Assembly (NCBI GenBank): GCA_039197065.1
Contig: JBCCUL010000003.1
Location: forward strand, 1 to 64,000
Direction of reading: 5' to 3'
Length of the DNA: 64,000 nucleotides
Origin: JANQPX01 sp039197065
GTDB taxonomy: Bacteria > Pseudomonadota > Alphaproteobacteria > Geminicoccales > Geminicoccaceae
The translations under genes and the position numbers were made by a program. Below, piece after piece: positions 42,289 to 50,771 of this stretch. The notes under the pieces are model-generated. The model saw nothing but the letters and a program-made list of their open reading frames with translations, had not been told where the DNA came from and made no database searches. Positions within the stretch are counted from its first letter, which is position 1. Each line of letters begins with the position of its first letter.

Positions 42289-43890
42289 ATGGCGCGCAAT
42301 CAAGGCAAGCGGCCAGGCGCCGCTAAGGGATCGTCGTCCCCGAGCCAAGCTCAGGCCCGGGATGCCGGAACCCAGGCAAACAAGGCTGCAGATGGTAAAA
42401 CCGATGCTGCCTCGTCTGGCGGCGGCCAATCGTCTGGCGGCCAGGCGACATCGAATGCGCCCCCGGCGGCGAGTAAGGCCATTGCCGCCAAGATAGAAAA
42501 AACGGGCTCAGGTTCAGCGACCGCAGCTGGCGCAGCGAAGGCATCTGGCGAGGCCTCGAAGGTCACGTCGTCGGTTGCGACCACAGCGGCGACGAGCACG
42601 TCGGTAGTTGCGGCTAAAGCTTCGAGCACCGAGACCGACCGTTCAAAGGGTGCCAGCTCCGCGACGGCGTCGTCGTCTCGAACCACACCCTCTTCTCCGG
42701 CGACGACCGGCAAAACGGCGTCGGGCGGTGGAAGCCAAAGCGGTGCTGCGTCATCGAATGGCGGGAGCGGCGGCTTCTGGCCGGGCGTGGTCGGCGGCGT
42801 GATCGGTGGTGCGGCGACCGCGCTTGCAGCATCGCTGTTCTGGGTGGGCGGTGATGATGCCGCGACAAACGCACTTGAGAGCCGTCTTGCCGCCGCCGAG
42901 CAGCAGGTGGGTGAGATCGGTGGTCTCAATGATCGTCTGGCCGCCATCGAAGCGGCGCCGTCCGGTGCCGCGGAGGACGGCGGCATGGCGGCGCGTATCG
43001 ATGATCTGGAAGCCAGGCTTGCCGAAATAGGCGGCGCAGCACCGGGCGGAGAGCCAGGAGAGGGTGTTGGTGAGGAGATCAACGAACGCTTGGCGTCGCT
43101 CGAACAGCAGTTTCAGGCGCTCGCCTCAGAGGTGCAGACTGCCGGGCAAACGCAAGCCGCCAACGCGCAGGCGCTGACCAGCCTCGAATCTGCGCTGCCG
43201 ACGCTCGAGGAAACGCTGGCCGCCACCGGCGTAAGCCTCGGAGAGGCGAGCGAGCAGACCAGTGCGCTCAGCCAGACCGTCGACTCGCTGAACGGCAACA
43301 TCGAGACGCTGACGACGAGGGTAGGCGAGGCGGAAAGCCGCCTTGATTATCTCGGCGGTGAGTATCAGCGAGGGGCTGCGATGATCGTCGCGATCGGCGA
43401 CATCAATCAGGCGGTCACCAGCGCCGAACCCTTCGATAATTCTCTTGAAACCTTGAAGTCGCTGGTAAGCGCCGACTCGCCGATTGGCGGGACGCTTTCG
43501 ATTCTGGAGCCCATGGCCGCCGGCGGCGTGCCGACGCTGGGTGATCTTAAGAGCGCGTTCGGCGAGATGGCGAGCAGTGTGCTGCTGGCTGAAGAAGGTG
43601 ACCAATCGCTCACCGATCAGGTCAGTGACAATGTCTTTGGCATCTTCAACATGCGACCGGCCGGCGCCGATGTCGAAGGCAGCGGCAGCCGCTCTATACT
43701 GGCGCGTGCCCAGTCCAAACTATCCGCCGACGATCTTAACGGTGCGATTGGCGAACTGACCGGTCTCGAAGGACCCGCTGCCGAGAAAGCTGCCGTTTGG
43801 ACTGACCGTGCGAACGCGAAACTGGCGGCGGAAGCAGCGGTCGTGGACCTTCGGGTCCACGCGCAGGCCTTGGTTGCCAAGGGCTCATGA
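42289..43890 (+). CDS. Mitofilin-like inner-membrane protein
   Basis: 533 residues. A Ser/Thr/Ala-rich disordered N-terminus (about 1-165) is followed by a Gly-rich transmembrane helix (WPGVVGGVIGGAATALAASLFWV) and a long coiled coil. A C-terminal helical domain resembles mitofilin ('AVTSAEPFDNSLETLKSLV'). Alphaproteobacterial relatives sit between hemD and hemY and shape the inner membrane. ATG 42289 follows GAGGGG. Confidence 0.85.
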   Translation: MARNQGKRPGAAKGSSSPSQAQARDAGTQANKAADGKTDAASSGGGQSSGGQATSNAPPAASKAIAAKIEKTGSGSATAAGAAKASGEASKVTSSVATTAATSTSVVAAKASSTETDRSKGASSATASSSRTTPSSPATTGKTASGGGSQSGAASSNGGSGGFWPGVVGGVIGGAATALAASLFWVGGDDAATNALESRLAAAEQQVGEIGGLNDRLAAIEAAPSGAAEDGGMAARIDDLEARLAEIGGAAPGGEPGEGVGEEINERLASLEQQFQALASEVQTAGQTQAANAQALTSLESALPTLEETLAATGVSLGEASEQTSALSQTVDSLNGNIETLTTRVGEAESRLDYLGGEYQRGAAMIVAIGDINQAVTSAEPFDNSLETLKSLVSADSPIGGTLSILEPMAAGGVPTLGDLKSAFGEMASSVLLAEEGDQSLTDQVSDNVFGIFNMRPAGADVEGSGSRSILARAQSKLSADDLNGAIGELTGLEGPAAEKAAVWTDRANAKLAAEAAVVDLRVHAQALVAKGS

Positions 43891-43973
43891 GTTGACGACA
43901 GGACTAGCCGTCGGGGAGCGGCTCTGGTGAAATCGGCTGCAGACAGCGCGCAGCCAAGCATAGTGAGTAGGCC

Positions 43974-45416
43974 ATGATTCGGCTCATCGTCTTTCTGATT
44001 GTCGCCATTGCCGCCGCCTGGGCAGCCGTTTGGCTCGCCGATAATCCTGGCGAGGTTCAGATCACCGAGCCCTGGGGTGGCAACTCGTTTAGCCCGCCAT
44101 TCGGAATCTTCGTCTTGGGTATCTTCCTGGTGGGTGCCGCTTCCGCCTTGCTCTACCAGGCTTACCGGACCGTGGTCACTGCGCCGAAGAAGATCGGCAG
44201 ATATCGCCGTCAGCGCAAAAAGGAGCGCGGCTATGAGGAGCTGGCCACAGGGCTGGTGGCCGCGGCCGCTGGCGATGTCAGCGGCGCCAAGGCGTCGACC
44301 CGACGGGCGGAGAAGCTTCTGGACAAGGCGCCGACCACTCTTCTGCTAGGCGCCCGCTCGGCGCAGCTCGACGGCAATGACGGTGAAGCGCGCGGCAAGT
44401 TCAAGGAAATGCTGCAGCACAAGGAGACGGAGTTCCTGGGCCTGCGTGGTCTCCTGGCGCAGGCGATCAAGGATGGCGATCGCGAAGAGGCTATCAAGCT
44501 TGCCAAGAAGGCCTATCTTCGACGCCCGAACACGCCCTGGGTGCTGACCACCCTTTTCGAGCTGCAGACCGAGGGCGGCGAATGGCGAGACGCCATGGCG
44601 ACGGTCAACGATATGGCCAGGCAGAAGCTGATCAACGCCGAAACCGCCAATCGCCACCGCGCGATCCTCCTCCATCTTCAAGCCGAGAAAAAGGACGAGG
44701 AGGGCCGTTATCAGGAAGCCTTCGATAACGCCAAGAAGGCGCATAAGCTTCTTCCCAGCCTTGCCCCAATTGCGGTCAACGCCGCCAAGCTCGCGGTCAA
44801 AACCGAGCGCCATCGTCTCGCCCGCAAGCTCCTCGAAACATCATGGAAGGCGGCGCCGCATCCGGCGCTGGCGCGTGCCCTTGCCAGTCAAAACGTCGAT
44901 CAGTCCCCGACAGACCGCTATCGGACCATCGAGCGCCTGCACCATCTCAACCCAAGCAGCCTTGAAGGTGAGATGGCGCTCGCCGAACAAGCGGTCGCTG
45001 CCGAACAGTGGCCCGCGGCGCGAGAGGCCTTGGAGCGCGCCGTGAAGCTCGGCCCGACCGCCTCGGTCTTTCGCATGTTCGCCGATGTCGAACGAGCGAC
45101 GAGCGGCAATGCCGACAAGGTCCAGGGATGGCTGGCCAAAGCGGTGGACGCCCCTTCCGATCCGACCTGGCTCTGTAAGGCGACCGGCGAAACGCGTCCG
45201 CGCTGGTCAGCCTTCGGTCCGGACGGCAAATTCGACAGCCTGCGCTGGGGTTCGCCGCCGACCATCGTGCCCATGCTGAACGCCGATGCGCCGGCCGAGC
45301 TGATCCTGCCGGACACCACACGGAACGTACCCGCACGCAGCGAGAACGACGAGATTTCGGTCGCCCCAAGCCGTCCGAAGCCCCCGGCTGAAGAAGGCAA
45401 GGTTGACGCCGCCTAA
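43974..45416 (+). CDS. hemY: HemY-like protein
   Basis: 480 residues. It has two N-terminal transmembrane helices (MIRLIVFLIVAIAAAWAAVWLA and FGIFVLGIFLVGAASALLY) and then TPR-like helices, with the C-terminal 'SDPTWLCKATGETRPRWSAFGPDGKFDSLRW' that marks the family. It is linked to late haem synthesis by position; the exact role is unclear. This is the last gene before tRNA-Thr. Confidence 0.92.
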   Translation: MIRLIVFLIVAIAAAWAAVWLADNPGEVQITEPWGGNSFSPPFGIFVLGIFLVGAASALLYQAYRTVVTAPKKIGRYRRQRKKERGYEELATGLVAAAAGDVSGAKASTRRAEKLLDKAPTTLLLGARSAQLDGNDGEARGKFKEMLQHKETEFLGLRGLLAQAIKDGDREEAIKLAKKAYLRRPNTPWVLTTLFELQTEGGEWRDAMATVNDMARQKLINAETANRHRAILLHLQAEKKDEEGRYQEAFDNAKKAHKLLPSLAPIAVNAAKLAVKTERHRLARKLLETSWKAAPHPALARALASQNVDQSPTDRYRTIERLHHLNPSSLEGEMALAEQAVAAEQWPAAREALERAVKLGPTASVFRMFADVERATSGNADKVQGWLAKAVDAPSDPTWLCKATGETRPRWSAFGPDGKFDSLRWGSPPTIVPMLNADAPAELILPDTTRNVPARSENDEISVAPSRPKPPAEEGKVDAA

Positions 45417-45448
45417 CACCCTCGCTAGCGTGCGAGCGCTTGATCTAT

Positions 45449-45523
45449 GCCGAAGTAGCTCAGGGGTAGAGCGGCTGATTCGTAATCAGTAGGTCGGAGG
45501 TTCAATTCCTCTCTTCGGCACCA
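45449..45523 (+). tRNA. tRNA-Thr (anticodon CGT)
   Basis: The acceptor arm GCCGAAG pairs with CTTCGGC, followed by A and an encoded CCA. The D arm has AGCTCAGGGGTAGAGC. The anticodon arm is GCTGA-TTCGTAA-TCAGT with anticodon CGT (reads ACG). The T arm is GGAGGTTCAATTCCTC. The accessory region begins right after it, and tRNA 3' ends are frequent integration sites. Confidence 0.96.
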
Positions 45524-45658
45524 TATTTTTCAATGGGTTAGATCAATTCTGACATTTTAGCTCAGAGCCAGGTAAGCACAAGGTAAGCAACAGAGCGCCG
45601 AAACAGGCCAGTTCTAGAGAGCGCAAGGCGACAATCTCCCGCAGTGGGAGGCGCTTGC

Positions 45659-46438
45659 ATGGGACATCATAGGCTGGGAAGGCTCCCGGCTTCGAAGCTA
45701 TGGCGGCAGGTCGTCAGCGAGCTGGGCTCGGGCGCTGATCTGAATGCGGTCGCCGCAGCGGTTGCGAAAGCGGCGGAGAGCAATCTCAAAAGCGCTTCTG
45801 GCGATCCCGCTTTCCTCCATGCCTTCTGGCTGCTGACCCAGATACCTCTGGCTGCTCGTGGGCCCGACTTCGTTGGCGATCTCAGACGTCTCGACGTCGA
45901 TGTTCCCGACGGTCCACACCTGTTCGACGTTACTGCTGCTCTCTCCGAATCCGTAGACGCCCATTCGCGAGGCCAGCCGGGTCGCACGGATCTTGGCGAG
46001 ATGGCGAAATTGGCGGCCGTCGAAACGCTCAGCACCATGGTTGGGCGAGATCTTCCTTCCCTATTTTCGCCTTCACCGGACGAAGTTCGGAAGTCGATTG
46101 GGCGCTTTGCAAGCGGTGACAATTTCAGCAAGCTTGCACGGGATTTTTTTGCGGGACTGACGCAGCGCAGTCTTCACTATTATCTCAGTCGCGAGCTTTC
46201 AAATCACATCGGCCCGGGCGATCGGTTTGCGGACGATGGCCAGCAGGTTGCCTTCAATCAGGCGCTTGATCGGCATTGTCGCGAGGTCTCTCGAATCATC
46301 GAGACTTTCGCCGGCGGCTGGTATGGCAAGAATGTCTATCAGGGCGACGGTCTGACGCCCGATGATGTCCGTCGATTCGCTCCCATAGCCTTCAAGAAAA
46401 TTAGGGCCGAACTCGGAAAGCGGAGCGATGTCGCGTAG
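45659..46438 (+). CDS. Unrecognised partner protein of the QueC-like gene
   Basis: 259 residues, mostly helical. The C-terminal half has distinctive aromatic and polar segments: 'FFAGLTQRSLHYYLSREL', 'ALDRHCREVSRIIETFAGGWYG' and 'RFAPIAFKKIRAELGK'. No catalytic motif is visible. GGGAGG lies eight bases ahead of ATG 45659. It overlaps the QueC-like gene by 11 bp, so the two are translated together and probably act together. It stands where the QatB protein stands in Qat defence operons, but no QatA ATPase or QatD nuclease is present. Confidence 0.7.
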   Translation: MGHHRLGRLPASKLWRQVVSELGSGADLNAVAAAVAKAAESNLKSASGDPAFLHAFWLLTQIPLAARGPDFVGDLRRLDVDVPDGPHLFDVTAALSESVDAHSRGQPGRTDLGEMAKLAAVETLSTMVGRDLPSLFSPSPDEVRKSIGRFASGDNFSKLARDFFAGLTQRSLHYYLSRELSNHIGPGDRFADDGQQVAFNQALDRHCREVSRIIETFAGGWYGKNVYQGDGLTPDDVRRFAPIAFKKIRAELGKRSDVA

Positions 46439-48323
46439 CCGGCATCTGATCCTTTGCGGCGGCGCCAGCGTCAAGGATGCTGGCGAGAACATCGTGCGGC
46501 TTCAACTGAACGGTCCGGGGGCGAATGTGACTTTGCTCCTGCAGGACATCAGCAGGCGCCTGGTTGTCAACATCCCCGATGTCCTTATCGATCTCCTCGA
46601 AATCGCTGCCTATGTCTACGCAGCCGATACGGCTGTCAGCCGCGGCGGCCTCGTCAGCCGGCAGATGGGTGCCGATTGGAGACGATCGCTCGACTTCGTC
46701 ATTCCTGTGCGCTGTCCGGAAGTATGGGATCAGGAATGCCTCTCTGAGCTTCTCAGCGGAACGCTGTCCGATCTTTCGGAGGATGATTTCAGATTTCGGT
46801 TCGAGCGGTTGCAGCGCGCGCCCGTAATTGCCGATTATCTGGAGTTTGGCGACGATGATCATGCCGGGTTTGCGCCCGACAACGTCATCCTCTTTTCTGG
46901 CGGCCTTGATTCCCTTGCCGGAACGATTGAGGCATTGGAAAGCGGCCAGCGCTCGGTGGCGCTTGTCAGCCATCGATTCGGCGGTGCGGTCGAAAAGGCC
47001 CAAAAGGACCTCGTGGCCGACCTTCGTCAAACATTTGGCGCAGACCGGATCTTTCATGTTCCGGTGCTGGCGACTGTTGCGAATGGCGTCAGCAAAGAGG
47101 CCACACACCGGACGAGGTCGTTCCTCTTCGCAGCGCTCGGCGCCGTTCTGGCGCGGTTGTTCAGAGTCGACGACATCAAGCTTTTTGAGAACGGGATCAT
47201 CAGCTTCCATCTGCCGCTGAGTCCCCAGGTGATCGGCGCCAGGGCGACGAGGACGACCCACCCAAAGGTCCTAGCCGGTTTCAAAGCGATCTTCTCGATG
47301 CTCTTTGGCAATACATTCAACGTCGACAATCCCTTCGTTTGGGACACGAAAGCCGAGATCTTGAAACGTATGGCCGAACGCGGGCATGGAGGGTTGATTC
47401 GAGACTCGAGGAGTTGCGCCCATGTTCGCGAGATGACGAACATGCATCCCCATTGCGGGCGCTGTTCACAGTGCATCGATCGACGGTTCGCCGTTCTTGC
47501 TGCAGGTCTCGCTGATCAGGATCCTGAGGAGGCATACAAGGTCCAGCTTTTTACCGACCCGCGACCTGAGGGCCCAGAGCGCGAGCTTACGCTTGGCTAT
47601 GTCCGGACTCGCGCCGACATCGAGCGTATGGAAGATGTCGCTTTCTTCGCGCACTATGGCGAAATCGGCCGAGCCCTACGTCACTTCCCGATCTCCGCCG
47701 ACGAAACCGCCAGACGCATTCTCGATCTGCATCGACGACACGCAGTAGAAGTCGGCGGTGTCGTTGAGCGTGAGATCCAAGGCAGAGCCTCAGCGCTGCG
47801 CCATGGCGATCTGCCCGATGATTGTCTGCTCGTTCTGATTGCCGGCAAGCACGCTTCAAGCCCTTATAGTGACCAGCCGGAAAACCCCGCGCACGGCCAG
47901 TCCCGCCTGGAGCCGCCGGGAAAACCGCTGAACATTCAGATGGCCATCGATCATGGCAATCGAAACGTGATCTTTGAACATTGGGGAAAGTTGGGCGGAG
48001 CGAACGCAGCCTTGCTGACCACCCTCGCAGACAAGCATGCTGCCGCGATCGATAAGCGGCGATTATCGGAGAATTTTCCATTTGTCGCATCCGCGGACCT
48101 GGCCGAGACGTTGGGCTATGATGGTGACGAGCCCCTGCGGAAATGTGTTCAACGATGCCGAAAAAAGATTGCCGCCATGGCGAAGCAAAAGGGCATGGCG
48201 CTTCAAGACCCATGGGCCGTGATCGAAAACCTTCCCAGACACGGCTATCGGCTCAATCCGGTCAACGTCCGCCTTGTGGCGGTTGACGAGTTGAAGCCGA
48301 AGCGCCTCAAGGCATCGGCATAG
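46428..48323 (+). CDS. QueC-like ATP-dependent synthetase with C-terminal winged helix
   Basis: 631 residues. The N-terminal ~140 are unassigned. The PP-loop 'LFSGGLDSLAG' (SGGLDS at 157-162) and a four-cysteine zinc site (Cys330, then Cys343, 346 and 349 in HCGRCSQC) are those of 7-cyano-7-deazaguanine synthase. The end (about 540-622) reads like an OmpR-type winged helix: 'PLRKCVQRCRKKIAAMA' then 'ENLPRHGYRLNP'. Housekeeping QueC is about 230 residues, so this is a specialised relative. Such proteins occur in defence operons (Qat, type IV CBASS). The active-site residues look intact. Confidence 0.8.
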   Translation: MSRSRHLILCGGASVKDAGENIVRLQLNGPGANVTLLLQDISRRLVVNIPDVLIDLLEIAAYVYAADTAVSRGGLVSRQMGADWRRSLDFVIPVRCPEVWDQECLSELLSGTLSDLSEDDFRFRFERLQRAPVIADYLEFGDDDHAGFAPDNVILFSGGLDSLAGTIEALESGQRSVALVSHRFGGAVEKAQKDLVADLRQTFGADRIFHVPVLATVANGVSKEATHRTRSFLFAALGAVLARLFRVDDIKLFENGIISFHLPLSPQVIGARATRTTHPKVLAGFKAIFSMLFGNTFNVDNPFVWDTKAEILKRMAERGHGGLIRDSRSCAHVREMTNMHPHCGRCSQCIDRRFAVLAAGLADQDPEEAYKVQLFTDPRPEGPERELTLGYVRTRADIERMEDVAFFAHYGEIGRALRHFPISADETARRILDLHRRHAVEVGGVVEREIQGRASALRHGDLPDDCLLVLIAGKHASSPYSDQPENPAHGQSRLEPPGKPLNIQMAIDHGNRNVIFEHWGKLGGANAALLTTLADKHAAAIDKRRLSENFPFVASADLAETLGYDGDEPLRKCVQRCRKKIAAMAKQKGMALQDPWAVIENLPRHGYRLNPVNVRLVAVDELKPKRLKASA

Positions 48324-48394
48324 CCACTAGACAATTGATCGGGTGAAGCGCCAGATTATTGCATTCAGCCCGTACGGCGTTACACTCTGCGAAC

Positions 48395-48519
48395 GTTCTT
48401 TGACAGCCGAATAGGAAGGTGATTCCCGGTCCAAAATTCTACAAACTTTCTTGTAGAATATAGTCTTGGAATGGAACTTTTTATCCGATTGAAAAGCATG
48501 GATAAAAAAAGGGGGTGTA
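48395..48519 (+). promoter_or_regulatory. CRISPR leader 1
   Basis: A 125-bp leader directly before array 1. It has TTCTTTGACA at its left end, the palindrome ATTCTACAA ... TTGTAGAAT (48436-48459, 9-bp arms, 6-bp centre), then GTCTTGGAATGG and a final AT-rich run and GGGGGTGTA. Leaders 2 and 3 match it closely, so it is functional sequence, not chance. Confidence 0.8.
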
Positions 48520-48900
48520 GTCCGAGCCGAATCCCCATCGTCAGGGGACTGAAACTCTTACGAGAAGGACGACAATGAGTGCAACGCCGTCCGAGCCGAA
48601 TCCCCATCGTCAGGGGACTGAAACGCCGTGCGTGTATCTCCCCTCTGGCCCTAGAACGTCCGAGCCGAATCCCCATCGTCAGGGGACTGAAACCTTGAGA
48701 TCGATTGATGGTTTTGAGTGTTACCGTCCGAGCCGAATCCCCATCGTCAGGGGACTGAAACCTCTTCGCCGAAGCCGAGGCTATCAGAGATCCCGTCCGA
48801 GCCGAATCCCCATCGTCAGGGGACTGAAACAACATCGGGATGCGCACCCCACCGAACCACCAGAGTCCGAGCCGAATCCCCATCGTCAGGGGACTGAAAC
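48520..48900 (+). CRISPR. CRISPR array 1: six 36-bp repeats, five spacers
   Basis: Repeats start at 48520, 48589, 48658, 48726, 48795 and 48865. All six are identical: GTCCGAGCCGAATCCCC, ATCGTC, then AGGGGACTGAAAC. TCCCC can pair with GGGGA. Spacers are 33, 33, 32, 33 and 34 bp. The last eight bases, ACTGAAAC, would be the 5' handle, as in type III systems. Identical repeats suggest a recent or well-maintained array. Confidence 0.97.
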
Positions 48901-49115
48901 GGCTTAAATTCTGTGTTCGGAATGAGAAATGAGTGTGGGCGGGTTCTCATCCTCGCGACGGATTTGCAGCATGTTGTTGCAGCCGGGATGAGTGTGGTGC
49001 AGACCTACCATTGATGTCGGGTGGATAGGCATCGCTACCCCTTCTTGGCGTCGCTGAATCCGGCGATACAGCACCTGCTTCGATCGCAGCCAAATGCTTG
49101 AGTTCCTAGATTCAG

Positions 49116-50057
49116 ATGATCAACGATCGTGCCATCGAGTTGCCGGTTGCGGTTTTCAGGCTGACTTTTGAGGCCCGCGGCGACGTAAGGTTACCGCCAT
49201 TCGTGCCGAGCTTCTGGCGAGGCGTGCTCGGGCCTGCCTTCCAGGCGTTGGACCAAACCAGAAGCCTGGCGAAGGACGGTCTCTTCGATCGCTATTTTGG
49301 CAAAAGCTCGACGGCCTGGATGCCCAGACCCTTTGTCATTCGCGGACCCGTCAGCAAAGCGTGGCATGTCTACAGGTCGGAGCAGAGGTTCGGGGTCGAG
49401 CTGGTACTGATCGGGCCGGCGCTTGACGATGCGTCATCCTTCGTCGAAGCTTTTGTCCTGGCCGGACAGCGAGGCCTCGGGACCTATCGGCAAAAAGCGT
49501 CGCTGGTCGCGCTGGAAGTGGTAGCACCTCATGTGCAGGACTGGATCGATCTCGATCCGACACCGAACAGCGTTCTCGAAGCACCGGCCTTCACGCCATT
49601 TCCGATTTTGCCTCCCAGTGACATGGTCATGATGGATTTCCGAAGCCCCCTCACCATCCGTCGCGACAAGAAGCTTCTCGGACCCGGAGAAATCGATGCC
49701 GGTACGCTCTTGTCACGTCTCGTCCATCGGGTGCAGGACCTGGCTTTGTTGAACAAAACCGGGATTTCGAAACAAGCCTTTGATCGGATGGCGTCTGCCT
49801 GTCATCGGGTGAAGACGATGAAGTCGACGCTTCGGTATGCCGAGCGCGGCCGTGTGCAGAAAAAGAGGCGCGCAGAGGATCCTGAGGGTGAAGCCTATCT
49901 CGATGGCTGTGTCGGCCGGGTTCTTCTGAACATGCAAGCATCGCCGGAGCTGTGGCCGTGGGTCGTCATGGCGCCATGGCTCCACATCGGGCGCAACGCG
50001 ACGATGGGAGGCGGACGCGTCGTCCTCGCCAATCTGGAAGGGGAGATCATTGGCTGA
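49116..50057 (+). CDS. cas6: CRISPR RNA endoribonuclease Cas6
   Basis: 313 residues. The N-terminus 'RLTFEARGDVRLPPFVPSFWRGVLG' and the C-terminal glycine-rich 'HIGRNATMGGGRVVL' are those of the RAMP-type Cas6 family that cuts pre-crRNA within the repeat. 'GCVGRVLLNMQASPELWPWVV' precedes the Gly-rich loop as in relatives. A catalytic His cannot be assigned with confidence. The 215 bp between array 1 and this gene hold no other gene. It is followed by leader 2. Confidence 0.85.
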   Translation: MINDRAIELPVAVFRLTFEARGDVRLPPFVPSFWRGVLGPAFQALDQTRSLAKDGLFDRYFGKSSTAWMPRPFVIRGPVSKAWHVYRSEQRFGVELVLIGPALDDASSFVEAFVLAGQRGLGTYRQKASLVALEVVAPHVQDWIDLDPTPNSVLEAPAFTPFPILPPSDMVMMDFRSPLTIRRDKKLLGPGEIDAGTLLSRLVHRVQDLALLNKTGISKQAFDRMASACHRVKTMKSTLRYAERGRVQKKRRAEDPEGEAYLDGCVGRVLLNMQASPELWPWVVMAPWLHIGRNATMGGGRVVLANLEGEIIG

Positions 50058-50126
50058 AGAAATCGTTGGGCGGCTCGCGCCTTAACAGAGGCTTGCGGGC
50101 ACCAGCGAGCGTGCTACGCTCGGCTT

Positions 50127-50250
50127 GCTCTTTGACAATCGAATGAGCCGATTTTCCTGGCCGAGATTCTACAAACTCTCCTGTAGAATGTAGTCTTGGA
50201 ATGGAACTTTTTATCTGATTGAAAAATCACGATAAAAAAAAGGGGGCGCA
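50127..50250 (+). promoter_or_regulatory. CRISPR leader 2
   Basis: This is nearly the same as leaders 1 and 3: TCTTTGACAATCGAAT at the left, palindrome ATTCTACA ... TGTAGAAT at 50166-50189, GTCTTGGAATGGAACTTTTT, then the A-run and GGGGGCGCA. The palindrome could bind a dimeric regulator controlling array transcription. Confidence 0.8.
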
Positions 50251-50632
50251 GTCCGGGTCGATTCCCCATCGTGAGGGGACTGAAACGTTGTAGCATTTAC
50301 GAGCGTGCACACAATCATAGTCCGGGTCGATTCCCCATCGTGAGGGGACTGAAACAGTTACGTCTTCTTCGGTCTCAGGAAATTCACATGTCCGGGTCGA
50401 TTCCCCATCGTGAGGGGACTGAAACACCTTCTCAGATCTTCAAGTCGGAATCAGTTATGCGGTCCGGGTCGATTCCCCATCGTGAGGGGACTGAAACTCA
50501 TCCCAAGGCCTTGTTCCACTGATCGGTCGTGTCCGGGCCGAATCCCCATCGTGAGGGGACTGAAACTTAGTCTTTTTACGGTAACAACACCTAATAAGCC
50601 CGGGCCGAACCCCATCGTCAGGGGACTGAAAC
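50251..50632 (+). CRISPR. CRISPR array 2: six repeats (last degenerate), five spacers
   Basis: Repeats start at 50251, 50320, 50390, 50462, 50531 and 50598. The first four read GTCCGGGTCGATTCCCC, the fifth GTCCGGGCCGAATCCCC as in array 3, and all five continue ATCGTGAGGGGACTGAAAC. The sixth (35 bp) starts GCCCGGGCCGAACCCC and has ATCGTC as in array 1. Spacers are 33, 34, 36, 33 and 31 bp. Decay at the right end fits a leader at the left. Confidence 0.96.
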
Positions 50633-50771
50633 AAGTACGCTTACAGTTAGCCCCTTGTACTGCTGCCCAGGTGGATACCCGTTCACTGCAGGACTAAATC
50701 CCCTTGTTGGCGCCAGCCCAAGGCTGATCTATGACTGCGTCGAGTTTTTTTTATTCCGACGGGAGGAGGTC

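Noticed and set aside
45659..48323. Full Qat defence system
   Set aside because: Only a QueC-like gene and an unassigned partner are present; no QatA ATPase or QatD TatD-like nuclease is found, and the QueC-like protein is larger than QatC.
48380..48883. Minus-strand open frame of 167 codons across CRISPR array 1 (similar frames over arrays 2 and 3)
   Set aside because: The predicted peptide is just the 36-bp repeat translated over and over, with spacers between; the repeat length is divisible by three, so long frames arise by chance.
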